64,000 nt of DNA. Origin: Fibrobacter sp. UWH4 (GTDB lineage: Bacteria > Fibrobacterota > Fibrobacteria > Fibrobacterales > Fibrobacteraceae). This document shows, one piece after another, positions 24,568 to 33,063 of the stretch. The position numbers and the translations under genes are program-made. Positions within the stretch are counted from its first letter, which is position 1. Each line of letters opens with the position of its first letter. The notes under the pieces were generated by a model. It was not told the origin of the DNA. It saw nothing but the letters and a program-made list of their open reading frames with translations, and searched no databases. Location: contig NZ_FRAY01000001.1 of the NCBI RefSeq assembly GCF_900142475.1, forward strand, positions 310,001 to 374,000, given 5' to 3'.

Positions 24568-26010
24568 ATGAAATTACCTGTCGTATGTATAGTAGGGCGC
24601 CCGAACGTGGGCAAGTCCTCGCTCTTCAACCGCATCTTGGGGCGCCGTGCCGCAGTCGTGTCTGACCGCGATGGTGTGACCCGCGATCGCCATTACCAGA
24701 ATGCGAATTACAAGGGCCATGAATTTACGGTGGTCGATACCGGCGGATTCTTGCCGGACGATTCCATCGATGTGCTCGCCGATAGCGTGCGCACCCAGAT
24801 TTTTAACGCCGTCGAAGAGGCCGACTTGGTGCTCTTCATGGTCGATGTCCGCGTGGGCATAACCAAGCTCGACGAACAGTTTGCGCGCATGGTCCGCAAA
24901 CTCGACAAGAAGGTGATTCTTGTCGCAAACAAGAGCGAAAACGGTGCCGACCGTCAAGAAAGCTACGAATTCCTGAAGCTTGGCTTTGGACTTCCGCGTA
25001 CCATCAGTGCGCTCACGGGCTATGCCTGTCTTTCGCTCATGGACGAAGTCATTGCGGTGCTTCCGACTCCCGTTCGCGGTGAACGCAAGGAAGTTCGCCC
25101 GATTCGCTTTGCCATTCTCGGTCGCCCGAACGCCGGCAAGAGCACGCTCTTGAACCGCTTGCTGAACGAAGACCGCGCCGTGGTGTCCGATATTCCGGGA
25201 ACGACTCGCGATTCCATTGACTGCGACTTTGCTGTCGACGGAGTCAAGTTCGTGGTGACCGATACGGCGGGCCTCCGCAAGAAGGCGAAGGTCGAAGACG
25301 AAGTCGAAATTTTCAGCAACATGCGTACGCTCGAAAGCATTCGCCGCTCCGACGTGTCTGTCTTGATGGTTGACTGCACCCGCGGTCTCGAAGTCCAGGA
25401 CTTCCGCATCATTACCGAAATCCGCAAGGCGGGTAAGGGCTTGGTGCTCGTGCTCAACAAGTGGGACATTTTCCCGGACAAGACCGAAAAGTCCTTTGAC
25501 CACATGGTCAAGGAAATGCTCGAACGCGAGCCGATGCTTGAATACGTGCCGATTATTTCGGCGAGCGCCAAGGAAGGCCAGCGCGTGAACCGCATTGTAC
25601 AGGCCATTCAGACGGTGTATGCCAACTGCCGCCGTGTGCTTGGCCGCGACCGTGTTGCAACCGCCTTTGCTAGCTTCTTGGAAAAGAATCCGGTGCCTAG
25701 CCAGAACGCCCGCGTGGTGCAGCTTACTCGCGCCTGCCAGATTATGGTGGAGCCTCCCGTGATTGCTATCGAAACCCGCACGCCGGAACTGGTGGCCGAT
25801 TCTTACAAACGTTACTTGCTCAAACAGTTTTACGAAGAATTCCAGCTGCAGGGCGCACCCCTCCGCCTGAACTTCGACCAGAAATTAACCCTTAGAAAGG
25901 ATGAAGATCTTGAACAGTTTACTGAGTCTTCCAATAGCGTACTTGCTGGGGTCAATCCCGAGCGCGATCTGGATCGCAAAAATCGCAAGGGGAAAGTCGT
26001 TCGACATTAG
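24568..26010 (+). CDS. der: Ribosome biogenesis GTPase Der (EngA)
   Basis: 480 aa with two GTPase domains and a KH-like C-terminal domain. Domain 1: GRPNVGKSSLFNR (G1, about 10-22), DRDGVTRDR, DTGG; domain 2: GRPNAGKSTLLNR, DIPGTTRDS, DTAG, NKWD. Der is needed for 50S subunit assembly. In domain 1 the G4 motif reads NKSE where NKxD is usual, a change in the base-specificity position. The C-terminus runs about 30 residues past the usual KH-domain end, and this tail (from about residue 445) is encoded by DNA that also encodes the first 36 codons of plsY in another frame. Confidence 0.94.
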   Translation: MKLPVVCIVGRPNVGKSSLFNRILGRRAAVVSDRDGVTRDRHYQNANYKGHEFTVVDTGGFLPDDSIDVLADSVRTQIFNAVEEADLVLFMVDVRVGITKLDEQFARMVRKLDKKVILVANKSENGADRQESYEFLKLGFGLPRTISALTGYACLSLMDEVIAVLPTPVRGERKEVRPIRFAILGRPNAGKSTLLNRLLNEDRAVVSDIPGTTRDSIDCDFAVDGVKFVVTDTAGLRKKAKVEDEVEIFSNMRTLESIRRSDVSVLMVDCTRGLEVQDFRIITEIRKAGKGLVLVLNKWDIFPDKTEKSFDHMVKEMLEREPMLEYVPIISASAKEGQRVNRIVQAIQTVYANCRRVLGRDRVATAFASFLEKNPVPSQNARVVQLTRACQIMVEPPVIAIETRTPELVADSYKRYLLKQFYEEFQLQGAPLRLNFDQKLTLRKDEDLEQFTESSNSVLAGVNPERDLDRKNRKGKVVRH

Positions 26011-26569
26011 AGATTACGGCTCCAAGAATGCGGGCCTCACCAACACGTTCCGCGTACTCGGTTGGAAACCTGCGCTTCCCGTTGTTTTCCTGGATTTGCT
26101 CAAGGGCTTCTTCGGTCCGTGGATTGCCATTAAGTTGTGCGAAGCCCAGGTGGCTGCCGGTGGTGCGGACTACTCACATTGGGTACCGCTTGTCGCTGGC
26201 CTCTTGGTGATCTTGGGACACAGCTTTACTTGCTTTGCCGGTTTCCGCGGCGGTAAGGGCGTGCTCGCCGCTTTGGGTGTGTTCCTTGCTCTTTGCCCGA
26301 TTACGGCACTTGCAAGCTTTGGCGTGTGGATTATCCTTACGGTGGCGACAAAGTATGTGTCGGTCGGAAGCATCGGGGCATGCATCGCCCTTGCGGCTTT
26401 TTCGACGATGGGCTACTTTCAGCTGCCGTTCCCGCCCGAAAAATTCAACGAGGGCTTATGGATTACATGCCTGCTGGTGGCCATTTTCGTGATCGTGAAG
26501 CATAAATCCAACATTAAGCGCCTGATAAACGGCACTGAAAACGGTTTTGGCAGCAAACGCAAGAAATAA
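25901..26569 (+). CDS. plsY: Glycerol-3-phosphate acyltransferase PlsY
   Basis: 222 aa inner-membrane protein with about five hydrophobic helices. It transfers the acyl group from acyl-phosphate to glycerol-3-phosphate, the first step of phospholipid synthesis. Motif 1 is LLGSIPSA (about 15-22), then DIRDYGSKNAGLTNTFR, motif 2 GHSFTCFAGFRGGKG and a C-terminal Lys-rich end. The start overlaps der by 110 bases; it cannot be moved past the overlap because motif 1 lies within it. GAAAGG touches the ATG directly, so TTG at 25910, nine bases from the GG, is a possible alternative. gpsA, which makes its substrate, lies just downstream. Confidence 0.92.
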   Translation: MKILNSLLSLPIAYLLGSIPSAIWIAKIARGKSFDIRDYGSKNAGLTNTFRVLGWKPALPVVFLDLLKGFFGPWIAIKLCEAQVAAGGADYSHWVPLVAGLLVILGHSFTCFAGFRGGKGVLAALGVFLALCPITALASFGVWIILTVATKYVSVGSIGACIALAAFSTMGYFQLPFPPEKFNEGLWITCLLVAIFVIVKHKSNIKRLINGTENGFGSKRKK

Positions 26570-26650
26570 TTCGGAATTCAGAGTCCGGAATTCGGAGTTA
26601 AAATGTTTCTGAATTCTGAAATTCGAATTCTGAATTTCTATAATCTAAAT
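26570..26650 (+). repeat. GAATTC-type word repeats and possible promoter upstream of gpsA
   Basis: Degenerate copies of TTCGGAATTCAGA-like words, several palindromic around GAATTC, fill this gap; the same words occur at 5431-5461. CTGAAA (26616-26621), 17 bases, TATAAT (26639-26644) could be the gpsA promoter. Confidence 0.45.
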
Positions 26651-26673
26651 AGAAAGTTAACGGAAATAAGTAT

Positions 26674-27705
26674 ATGAAGGTTACAGTTTTAGGTACGGGT
26701 GGTTGGGGACTTTCTCTTGGCCAGGTGGTGTATGAGAACAAGAATGAAGTGATGTTCTGGACAAATTCCCAGGCCGAAGTGGACCTGCTTTCGACAGAAC
26801 ACCAGTACAAGGACAAACTTCCGGGTGTGATTTTCCCGGCCGACTTTAAGTACATGACCGACATGAACGCCGCCCTCGAAGGGTGCGAAATGGTTCTGAT
26901 TGTAGTGCCTTCCCAGTTCATGGGCGGTGTCGCCAAGAACCTTGGCAAGTGGACTCCCGCCAAGGGTAAGGAACCGGTGGTGGTTTGCGCTACGAAGGGT
27001 ATTCTCGAAGGCACGAACCAGCTCATGAGCGAAGTGCTGCTCGAAAACGTTCCTTGGCTCACCGAAGACAAGATGGTCGCCTTTAGCGGTCCGTCGCATG
27101 CCGAAGAGGTTAGCCGCCATATCCTTACGGCCATTGTGGCAGCCTGCGTGAACGAAGAATCCGCAAAGCTTGTCCAGAAGGTTATGAGTTGCTCGTACCT
27201 GCGTGTCTACAGTTCTACGGATATCGTGGGTATTGAACTCTGCGGTTCCGTGAAGAACGTGATTGCCATTGCTTCTGGAGTACTCTATGGACTCGAAGCC
27301 AGTGGCAAGTACAAGATTGGCGATAATACTCGAGCTGCCCTCTTGACCCGCGGCCAGGCTGAAATGTGCCGCCTGGGTAAGGCGCTTGGTGCAAAGCCTG
27401 AAACATTCGCGGGCCTCGCCGGTATGGGCGACCTTATCGTGACATGCCTTTCGCAGCATAGCCGTAACCGCTACGTGGGTGAACACATCGGTCGTGGCGA
27501 AACCATCGAACAGGTGCTTGCTGGCATGAAGATGGTGGCCGAAGGCGTTCCTACGTGCAAGAGCACCAAGGCGCTTGCCGACAAGCTCGGTGTCGAAATG
27601 CCTATCGTGGATGCCGTCCATGCCCTCCTCTTTGAAGGCAAGAAGATCGACGATGTCATTCAGGATATGTGGGGCCGTGAGCTCAAGGAAGAAGTCTGGG
27701 AGTAG
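26674..27705 (+). CDS. gpsA: Glycerol-3-phosphate dehydrogenase [NAD(P)+]
   Basis: 343 aa. N-terminal Rossmann motif VLGTGGWGLSLG (about 5-16; the family consensus is GxGxxG with A often in the fourth position), MVLIVVPSQ, the substrate-binding KGIL, GPSHAEEVSR, and the conserved CGSVKNVIAIASGVLYGL with its catalytic Lys, followed by GLAGMGDLIVTC and SRNRYVGE. It reduces dihydroxyacetone phosphate to sn-glycerol-3-phosphate, the substrate of PlsY encoded 105 bases upstream. Start chosen at the conserved MKVTVLG. Confidence 0.95.
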   Translation: MKVTVLGTGGWGLSLGQVVYENKNEVMFWTNSQAEVDLLSTEHQYKDKLPGVIFPADFKYMTDMNAALEGCEMVLIVVPSQFMGGVAKNLGKWTPAKGKEPVVVCATKGILEGTNQLMSEVLLENVPWLTEDKMVAFSGPSHAEEVSRHILTAIVAACVNEESAKLVQKVMSCSYLRVYSSTDIVGIELCGSVKNVIAIASGVLYGLEASGKYKIGDNTRAALLTRGQAEMCRLGKALGAKPETFAGLAGMGDLIVTCLSQHSRNRYVGEHIGRGETIEQVLAGMKMVAEGVPTCKSTKALADKLGVEMPIVDAVHALLFEGKKIDDVIQDMWGRELKEEVWE

Positions 27706-27741
27706 TGTAGAGCTTAGCGCTCAGAGCTTAGTGCTTAGAAC

Positions 27742-27790
27742 TTAGAGTTTAGAGTTTAGAGTTTAGAGTTTAGAGTTTAGAGTTTAGAGT
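27742..27790 (+). repeat. Seven perfect tandem copies of TTAGAGT
   Basis: The 7-mer TTAGAGT is repeated seven times without error. Degenerate relatives (AGAGCTTAG, AGTGCTTAG) precede it from 27706. It lies between gpsA and the convergent barrel gene. Confidence 0.95.
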
Positions 27791-27829
27791 GTTCTCTTCT
27801 CTCTATGTTCTACTAACTAAGTATCCTGT

Positions 27830-29272
27830 TTAGAATTTTAATAATAATCTTAAGTGGGTCGCAAATCCGTTACGGAAAGCGGCCCCTTTTTCTGTTTCGA
27901 GGTCGCCGGATTTTTTCTGCGAGGCGATATTTGTAGCATCGGACTCGCCTGGATTGCTGATTGTGCCGGTGTCGGGCAGATCGTTTCCGTTGCCACTTTC
28001 GTCGGGAAGAAATTCCTTGTAGCTTGAGTATACCGGGATTAACTGTGTAATACCGTATTCCAGTGCAATGGAAATGTCTCCGTCCCGACGGAGTTCTGTC
28101 CCGAGCGAGAGAATCCCTCCTGCACTTATTAGTTCCCGTCGATAGGTTTCGTGGTCTTTATGGTAGGTGAGCAAGATGAGCGTTTCGATCTGTTTGTCGA
28201 TGTCAAGAGCTCCGCTAGCATAATAGCTCTCGATTCCGGCGCTCGGATTGAAGGAATATTTTTTCCCGAAATGCCATTGGTAAGTTGCTCCTCCGAGGAA
28301 AGCGCTTGCATCGAGTTCGGCATCTACCCGGAATAGTTTTTGCAGGAAACTGAACGAAAGCGATTTTAGCACCGAGGCGGGAAGTGCCCGGTTGGGGGCG
28401 AGTGTTTCGAAGAACCTGTTTTGATCGGCGCTGATTTTTCCTGCCGCGTGAATGTAATTCAGGTTGGCCGACAATCCTTCGTTGTTCCATTCGGCATAAG
28501 CCCAGTGCAGTTGCGCTTCTAAGGGAATGTACAAGAAGCGCTTGCGACTCGTTTCCTGATGGAATATTCCGTACAGGAGGGCGTCGGCATTGGTGTAGGT
28601 GTAGCCGAGGCTCAGACGGTTCTCTCCGAGAGTAACTCCGTAATCGCCTCGGGCTATCAACACGTTGATAGAATCCCTGATGTAGTACTGTTTGTCGGGA
28701 TTTCTGGGAGAGGATTGCAGATAGGTTCCCGATACACCCAGGTGATGTCTGCCGGGGTTTAGTTTTGCGGCCACGGTGCGGGACAGCAGATGTGTCTCCC
28801 AGTCCACCGAAATTTCGGGAATGACGTTGTAATCGTAGTGCGGAATCCAGCGAATGTTGCCGAGTTCAATGGATCCGCGGGCGATACTGGTGCTTAAGCG
28901 GAATAACGAATCGGATCGATGGACGGCGAGTGTAGACCTTACAAAAGGAAGGTTGTTGACATCGACTCCGAGGGTGATGTACCTGAATCTGCTTTCGAAA
29001 CCGACTGTGGCAATGTCGAGTTTGTTTGTTCCCTTGGCGTCCCACTGGTCGGTATAGCGGCCTTGGTAGGCGATGTGTCGGTAGTCGCCGTAAACCTTGA
29101 GTCCCTGAACTTCGAGGGTGTCGGAGACCCCGCATTGCTTTATGGAAAACTGCTTGTCGCTCGTGTGCAACAGAAACAGCCCACTGCAATCAGTGAAACC
29201 GATGTTACTCAAAGAATGGGCCGCAATATTTGCGACCCCAAGTACAAGAAGAATTAAGCGAGTTTTTTCCAA
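27830..29272 (-). CDS. Predicted outer-membrane beta-barrel protein of unknown function
   Basis: 480 aa. A signal peptide-like N-terminus (LILLVLGVANIAAHS) is followed by many alternating amphipathic strands and a terminal LRLLLKF, ending in Phe as outer-membrane barrels do. No family is recognised. Between about residues 415 and 460 is an acidic, disordered stretch (DESGNGNDLPDTGT), probably a loop. The start is TTG at 29270-29272, two bases after the stop of the upstream lipoprotein gene, so translation is probably coupled; the next ATGs would remove the signal peptide. Confidence 0.7.
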   Translation of the reverse strand: MEKTRLILLVLGVANIAAHSLSNIGFTDCSGLFLLHTSDKQFSIKQCGVSDTLEVQGLKVYGDYRHIAYQGRYTDQWDAKGTNKLDIATVGFESRFRYITLGVDVNNLPFVRSTLAVHRSDSLFRLSTSIARGSIELGNIRWIPHYDYNVIPEISVDWETHLLSRTVAAKLNPGRHHLGVSGTYLQSSPRNPDKQYYIRDSINVLIARGDYGVTLGENRLSLGYTYTNADALLYGIFHQETSRKRFLYIPLEAQLHWAYAEWNNEGLSANLNYIHAAGKISADQNRFFETLAPNRALPASVLKSLSFSFLQKLFRVDAELDASAFLGGATYQWHFGKKYSFNPSAGIESYYASGALDIDKQIETLILLTYHKDHETYRRELISAGGILSLGTELRRDGDISIALEYGITQLIPVYSSYKEFLPDESGNGNDLPDTGTISNPGESDATNIASQKKSGDLETEKGAAFRNGFATHLRLLLKF

Positions 29273-29274
29273 GA

Positions 29275-31134
29275 CTATCGTAAATCGTCCATGTTAATCG
29301 GAGCGACTGGATCTGCGTAGAAAAAATCCTCGTCTTCTTCTTCGTCATCATCTTCCGTAGCGATGATGTTCCAGAACTTTTCTGCGGTCATGCCGGGCAG
29401 GACTCCGCCGAAGGTGATGTCCGGGAAGAATATGTAGTTCCCCAGGTTGCGAGCGTTGTATTCTTTCAGCTCGTCGCCTTCAATGTAGCCGTTTTCAAGA
29501 GCTTGAATCGACAATGTCTTGTTGCCCTTTGCATCGGTAAAGTAGAACATGTTCTTGACGGCGTTGCGGTAAGCCTTTGCAAAGAGTGTCTGTCCGTTTT
29601 CAACCTTGCAGTATGCGGAACCAATCGTTGCCGGAGCCGGTGCTACCGATACGGTCTGGTTGGTTTCTGTATCGTAGGGATTCACGTATTCTTCGAAGGA
29701 AACGGTGCAGTTATTGAAAGCCATGCTGTAGCACTTGCGGTCGCGTTGACCGTTAAACTTGTAACGAATGCATGCCTGCCACTCGACTTTGATTCCATAG
29801 TTTTCATCCCAGAAATAGTTTTCGAGAATATAGGGGTCGAGGTTTGTGAGTTGCGGGTTCTTTTCGAAATCCTTCTTGATAGCCAAGGCAATGTCGCGTA
29901 CTGCGTAAATGTTGTAGGCGTCATCAAAACCTGCCGACCAGTAGAATCCGTCCACCGGAGTGTACCATTCGGATTCCTTGTTGATGTGATGGTAGGGGAG
30001 GTATTCCTGGAAACCGTCTGTGATTTCGAAGAACTTGGCGATGTTGATTGTAACCTTGGAACCATGCGGAAGTGTGACTTCGACGCCGGTACGCAGGGCC
30101 TGACGATAGTATTCCAGGGAGTCGATAGCCTTCTGGAAGTCGGCGACACTGACGTCGGCCATTTCGCCTTCGCCCACGACATACGGGTCGTTCTGCTGAG
30201 TGGCTAAGCCCGACTGCGATTCTTCGATGCCGTACTGCAGGCCAAGTTCTACATAGGAAATGGCGCTGTCGAGCAGGTTCGGGATGTTCTTGTAGCTGGG
30301 TTTCCAACTTTCGTAAACAGTGGTGAAAGAACTCTTCGTGTCAAGGAGTTTTTCTACCTGCTGCATCGTCAAAGTCGGGGAGCCGAACTCTTCGATAGTA
30401 TCCAATTCGTTCAGCCAGTCGTACTTGCCGTTGTTGGAAAAGTCGATGTTCAAGCTGGCGCCGAAAGTAAGGGTAGCTTTCGCGACAAAGAGTGCTGCAA
30501 GTGCCGGTGCGAATTCGCCGCGATCTAGTTCGTAGGTGCGTTCATCGTAAGTGTACTTGCAGGTGAAGTCCTTGTTGCTTACGATGTTGCGCATATAGAT
30601 GATGGCGGAATCCATGGAAGGAATTGCCTGTGCCATTGCGGACTGGGCGACACTTGTCATAAGCTTTCCGTCGCCGGTTACAAGGATCTTGTTAAAGTCG
30701 TGGATGTCCATGTCGACAAGGTCCTTCTTGTTGGCGACCGTGTCGATGAATGCCTTGATTTCAGCATTGTTGATGATGTCAGTCACGATGCTGAGAGCAT
30801 AGCCGAGCTGAGCTTCGCAGTTGGCGGGGTACTTGTCAAGGACGGCCTTGAAGGTTGCCTTGGTCTGGGCACTGATAGCCTGTGCATTGCTGAAGTTTCC
30901 TTCGCCGAGGTATTCCAGGATGTCTGCGATTTTTGCCTTTGCCTCTTCCATCTGGGTGGCGATGGCTGCGTCAGAAATTTCTTCGCAGTTAGAAACACTG
31001 AAGGTCGGGGTACTTGGAATGTCTGCCGACGGTGCCGAAGGGCTCTTGTCGGAACTGCTGCTTTTGCTGCCGCAACCCGCCAGGAGAGAACAGGCTCCGA
31101 TGGCGCAGATGAAAAGTTTCTTGGCCAAAGTCAT
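29275..31134 (-). CDS. Large lipoprotein of unknown function
   Basis: 619 aa. Signal peptide ends LLAGC, so Cys19 or so is lipidated; a Ser/Pro-rich spacer follows. The N-terminal half is helical with TPR-like spacing (AKIADILEYLGEGNFSNAQAISAQTKATF, residues about 70-110, cut into shorter pieces by the family pattern of A and L). The C-terminal half is mixed, with six or more cysteines, and ends in an acidic segment (EDDDEEEDED). AAAGGAGG lies just upstream of the ATG at 31134, which is preferred over the upstream in-frame ATG. It forms a two-gene operon with the barrel gene and is divergent from the TPR lipoprotein. An outer-membrane complex of the two products is plausible. Confidence 0.75.
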   Translation of the reverse strand: MTLAKKLFICAIGACSLLAGCGSKSSSSDKSPSAPSADIPSTPTFSVSNCEEISDAAIATQMEEAKAKIADILEYLGEGNFSNAQAISAQTKATFKAVLDKYPANCEAQLGYALSIVTDIINNAEIKAFIDTVANKKDLVDMDIHDFNKILVTGDGKLMTSVAQSAMAQAIPSMDSAIIYMRNIVSNKDFTCKYTYDERTYELDRGEFAPALAALFVAKATLTFGASLNIDFSNNGKYDWLNELDTIEEFGSPTLTMQQVEKLLDTKSSFTTVYESWKPSYKNIPNLLDSAISYVELGLQYGIEESQSGLATQQNDPYVVGEGEMADVSVADFQKAIDSLEYYRQALRTGVEVTLPHGSKVTINIAKFFEITDGFQEYLPYHHINKESEWYTPVDGFYWSAGFDDAYNIYAVRDIALAIKKDFEKNPQLTNLDPYILENYFWDENYGIKVEWQACIRYKFNGQRDRKCYSMAFNNCTVSFEEYVNPYDTETNQTVSVAPAPATIGSAYCKVENGQTLFAKAYRNAVKNMFYFTDAKGNKTLSIQALENGYIEGDELKEYNARNLGNYIFFPDITFGGVLPGMTAEKFWNIIATEDDDEEEDEDFFYADPVAPINMDDLR

Positions 31135-31194
31135 GAAAAAGCCTCCTTTTGGCACTAAAGGTAGTAAAAGTAACCGCATTACAGGTAAATTATT

Positions 31195-31224
31195 TTGAAA
31201 ATATGAATTTTTTTTATATATATT
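31195..31224 (+). promoter_or_regulatory. Sigma70-type promoter of the TPR-kinase-activator operon
   Basis: TTGAAA (31195-31200), 18-base spacer, TATATT (31219-31224). Six bases separate the -10 box from the ATG at 31231, so the transcript would start on the start codon. Confidence 0.6.
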
Positions 31225-31230
31225 TAAAGT

Positions 31231-31935
31231 ATGTTTGGGCGTTTTTGTTACATAGTGGCCCTTTGTGCCACCTTATTGCTGATAGCCTGTGTCGAAGACG
31301 ATGTCAGGCGCGGTAACGATGCCCTGCGCATTGGCGATTATGACCGAGCCATTCAAAATTTTTCAAGGGCGCTAGATGTGGAACCCGCAAACAGGGATGC
31401 CCGCTATGGGCTGGCCCTTTCCTATTATGCAGTTGCCGAAGAAGCTGAACACTTGAAGACCCCGACTTTTGATATGTGGAATCGCACGGCCCGTGAGTTT
31501 GATATCTTGTCCAGGGTCGACAGTAGCGGACGCATCGATGCGAACTATTCTACATGCCTGTTCTATTTGGCGCGTGCGACCATGGCGCAGAATTCCGCTG
31601 CGAATGTGCTTCCGCTCCTGGACCGTTCCATCCAGCTGGATAGCTTGAATTTCTTCAGTTTTAACCTGAAGGGGTTGATTCTCTCGGAACGCGGCGACAA
31701 AGAAAGCGTCGAGAACGCGAAGAAAATCTTTATCCACGTCGTGACTCGCGAACCGCAGTTTATTTCGGCATACGTAAACCTCGGAAACATCTACTGGGAC
31801 GAAGGCGACATCGAAAGCGCTTGGGATACCTGGTCGGCCGGATTGGAACGCTCCCCCAAGAATCAGTCGCTGATTTACTGGACGCAGGTCGCCGAAGATT
31901 CTCTCAAGTCCATGGTGCTTTCGGGTAGACTGTAA
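31231..31935 (+). CDS. TPR-repeat lipoprotein
   Basis: 234 aa. The lipobox LLIAC gives a lipidated Cys20. Two clear tetratricopeptide repeats are seen: GNDALRIGDYDRAIQNFSRA with the partner helix DARYGLALSYYAVAEEAE (about 28-75), and a C-terminal PQFISAYVNLGNIYWDEGD segment (about 180-198). TPR lipoproteins act as scaffolds or pilotins for envelope complexes. It is the first gene of an operon with a membrane kinase (15 bases downstream) and a sigma54 activator. Confidence 0.85.
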   Translation: MFGRFCYIVALCATLLLIACVEDDVRRGNDALRIGDYDRAIQNFSRALDVEPANRDARYGLALSYYAVAEEAEHLKTPTFDMWNRTAREFDILSRVDSSGRIDANYSTCLFYLARATMAQNSAANVLPLLDRSIQLDSLNFFSFNLKGLILSERGDKESVENAKKIFIHVVTREPQFISAYVNLGNIYWDEGDIESAWDTWSAGLERSPKNQSLIYWTQVAEDSLKSMVLSGRL

Positions 31936-31950
31936 GGCGGTGGTGATTCG

Positions 31951-33063
31951 ATGGATTCTGTCCCGCATCAGTCCAGTATTTTAGATAAGGTCCGTGAATG
32001 TATGCTATTGCATCACGGCGGCGAAGCCGATGTCTATGGAGTGGTCGCCGACGGGAACGAGTATGTTCTAAAGTGGTATGGCTCTGAGAATCGTTTTGAC
32101 GAATCCGTTATCGAGACGCTTTCACACTTGAATATTCCGGGGCTTTATCGAATCCGCGAATCGGGCGTGCGCGAAAACACGACGTATCTTCTTTACGACT
32201 TTGTTCAAGGCATGAGTTCTGCCGAGGTCCCGCAGATTCCCGTTGCGGTGGCTCTGCTCCTGCTCCGGGAACTTGGCCGTACGCTAGAAGCCCTTTCTTG
32301 CAGAAACATTCATCACGGCGATCTGAATCCGTCGAATGTCATTCTTTGCCCGTCAAAGGGTGGCTTGCAGGCGGTCCTGATCGATTGCGGTATTGTGGGG
32401 CCGGGGGCGCTTGCCTATGCCGCTCCGGAACGATTTCAGGGGAAGCCCGCTTCTGTCAAGAGCGACTTGTTCAGTACCGGCTTGATGCTTTTCCGCTGGG
32501 TGGTGGGGCACGACTTGCTCGAGGCGAACAATTACGATGGTTATGCCGCTCAGGTTGCTTCTATCGACAATATCGATGTGACAGGCTTTCTTTATGGAAT
32601 GGGTTGCTTTTCGGCTCTGGAACTTTCCGCCCTTGATCAGCTGTGGAAATCACTTTTGCGATTCGAAGCGGGGGAACGTCCCGAAGATTTTGATGAACTG
32701 GACGAGCTTTTGGAAATCGCCCTGTCGACTCTTGGGGTTGGCGAGGTGACCGCCCAGACCTCCCTGCAACATTTTTCCGAAAAGCTCTTCGACGAAAAAA
32801 CGGGGCGAAAATTCCCAGCGTCTGCACTGGATGGTGAAAAAACGGCCATTCCGTATCGAAAACGCGATGTGCAACCTCAAAAAAAGATCCGAAAATTTGC
32901 CATTTTGGGCTTTTTTGGACTTATATTATTATTGGTTGCCCTGTGGCTTGCGTTCGGAACGAAATCTCCCGACATCGATGCCACGGGAAATCTGCTTTTG
33001 GAAAAGTCCAGGAATCTGGAATCCGTTGATTCGCAAGAAGATATTTTGAGAGGTGTCCCATGA
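31951..33063 (+). CDS. Membrane-anchored Ser/Thr protein-kinase-like protein
   Basis: 370 aa. The N-terminal 260 residues are a short protein kinase fold with the catalytic set intact: glycine-rich HGGEADVYGV (22-31), the ATP-binding Lys41 in EYVLKWYG, catalytic loop HHGDLNPSN (121-129, Asp124 and Asn129), DCG in place of DFG (Asp145), and an APE-like YAAPERF. A single membrane helix (about 316-335) follows, then a short outer tail of about 35 residues, so the kinase domain lies in the cytoplasm. It overlaps the next gene, a sigma54 activator, by four bases (ATGA), which suggests the activator or the envelope signal is linked to this kinase. Confidence 0.85.
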   Translation: MDSVPHQSSILDKVRECMLLHHGGEADVYGVVADGNEYVLKWYGSENRFDESVIETLSHLNIPGLYRIRESGVRENTTYLLYDFVQGMSSAEVPQIPVAVALLLLRELGRTLEALSCRNIHHGDLNPSNVILCPSKGGLQAVLIDCGIVGPGALAYAAPERFQGKPASVKSDLFSTGLMLFRWVVGHDLLEANNYDGYAAQVASIDNIDVTGFLYGMGCFSALELSALDQLWKSLLRFEAGERPEDFDELDELLEIALSTLGVGEVTAQTSLQHFSEKLFDEKTGRKFPASALDGEKTAIPYRKRDVQPQKKIRKFAILGFFGLILLLVALWLAFGTKSPDIDATGNLLLEKSRNLESVDSQEDILRGVP

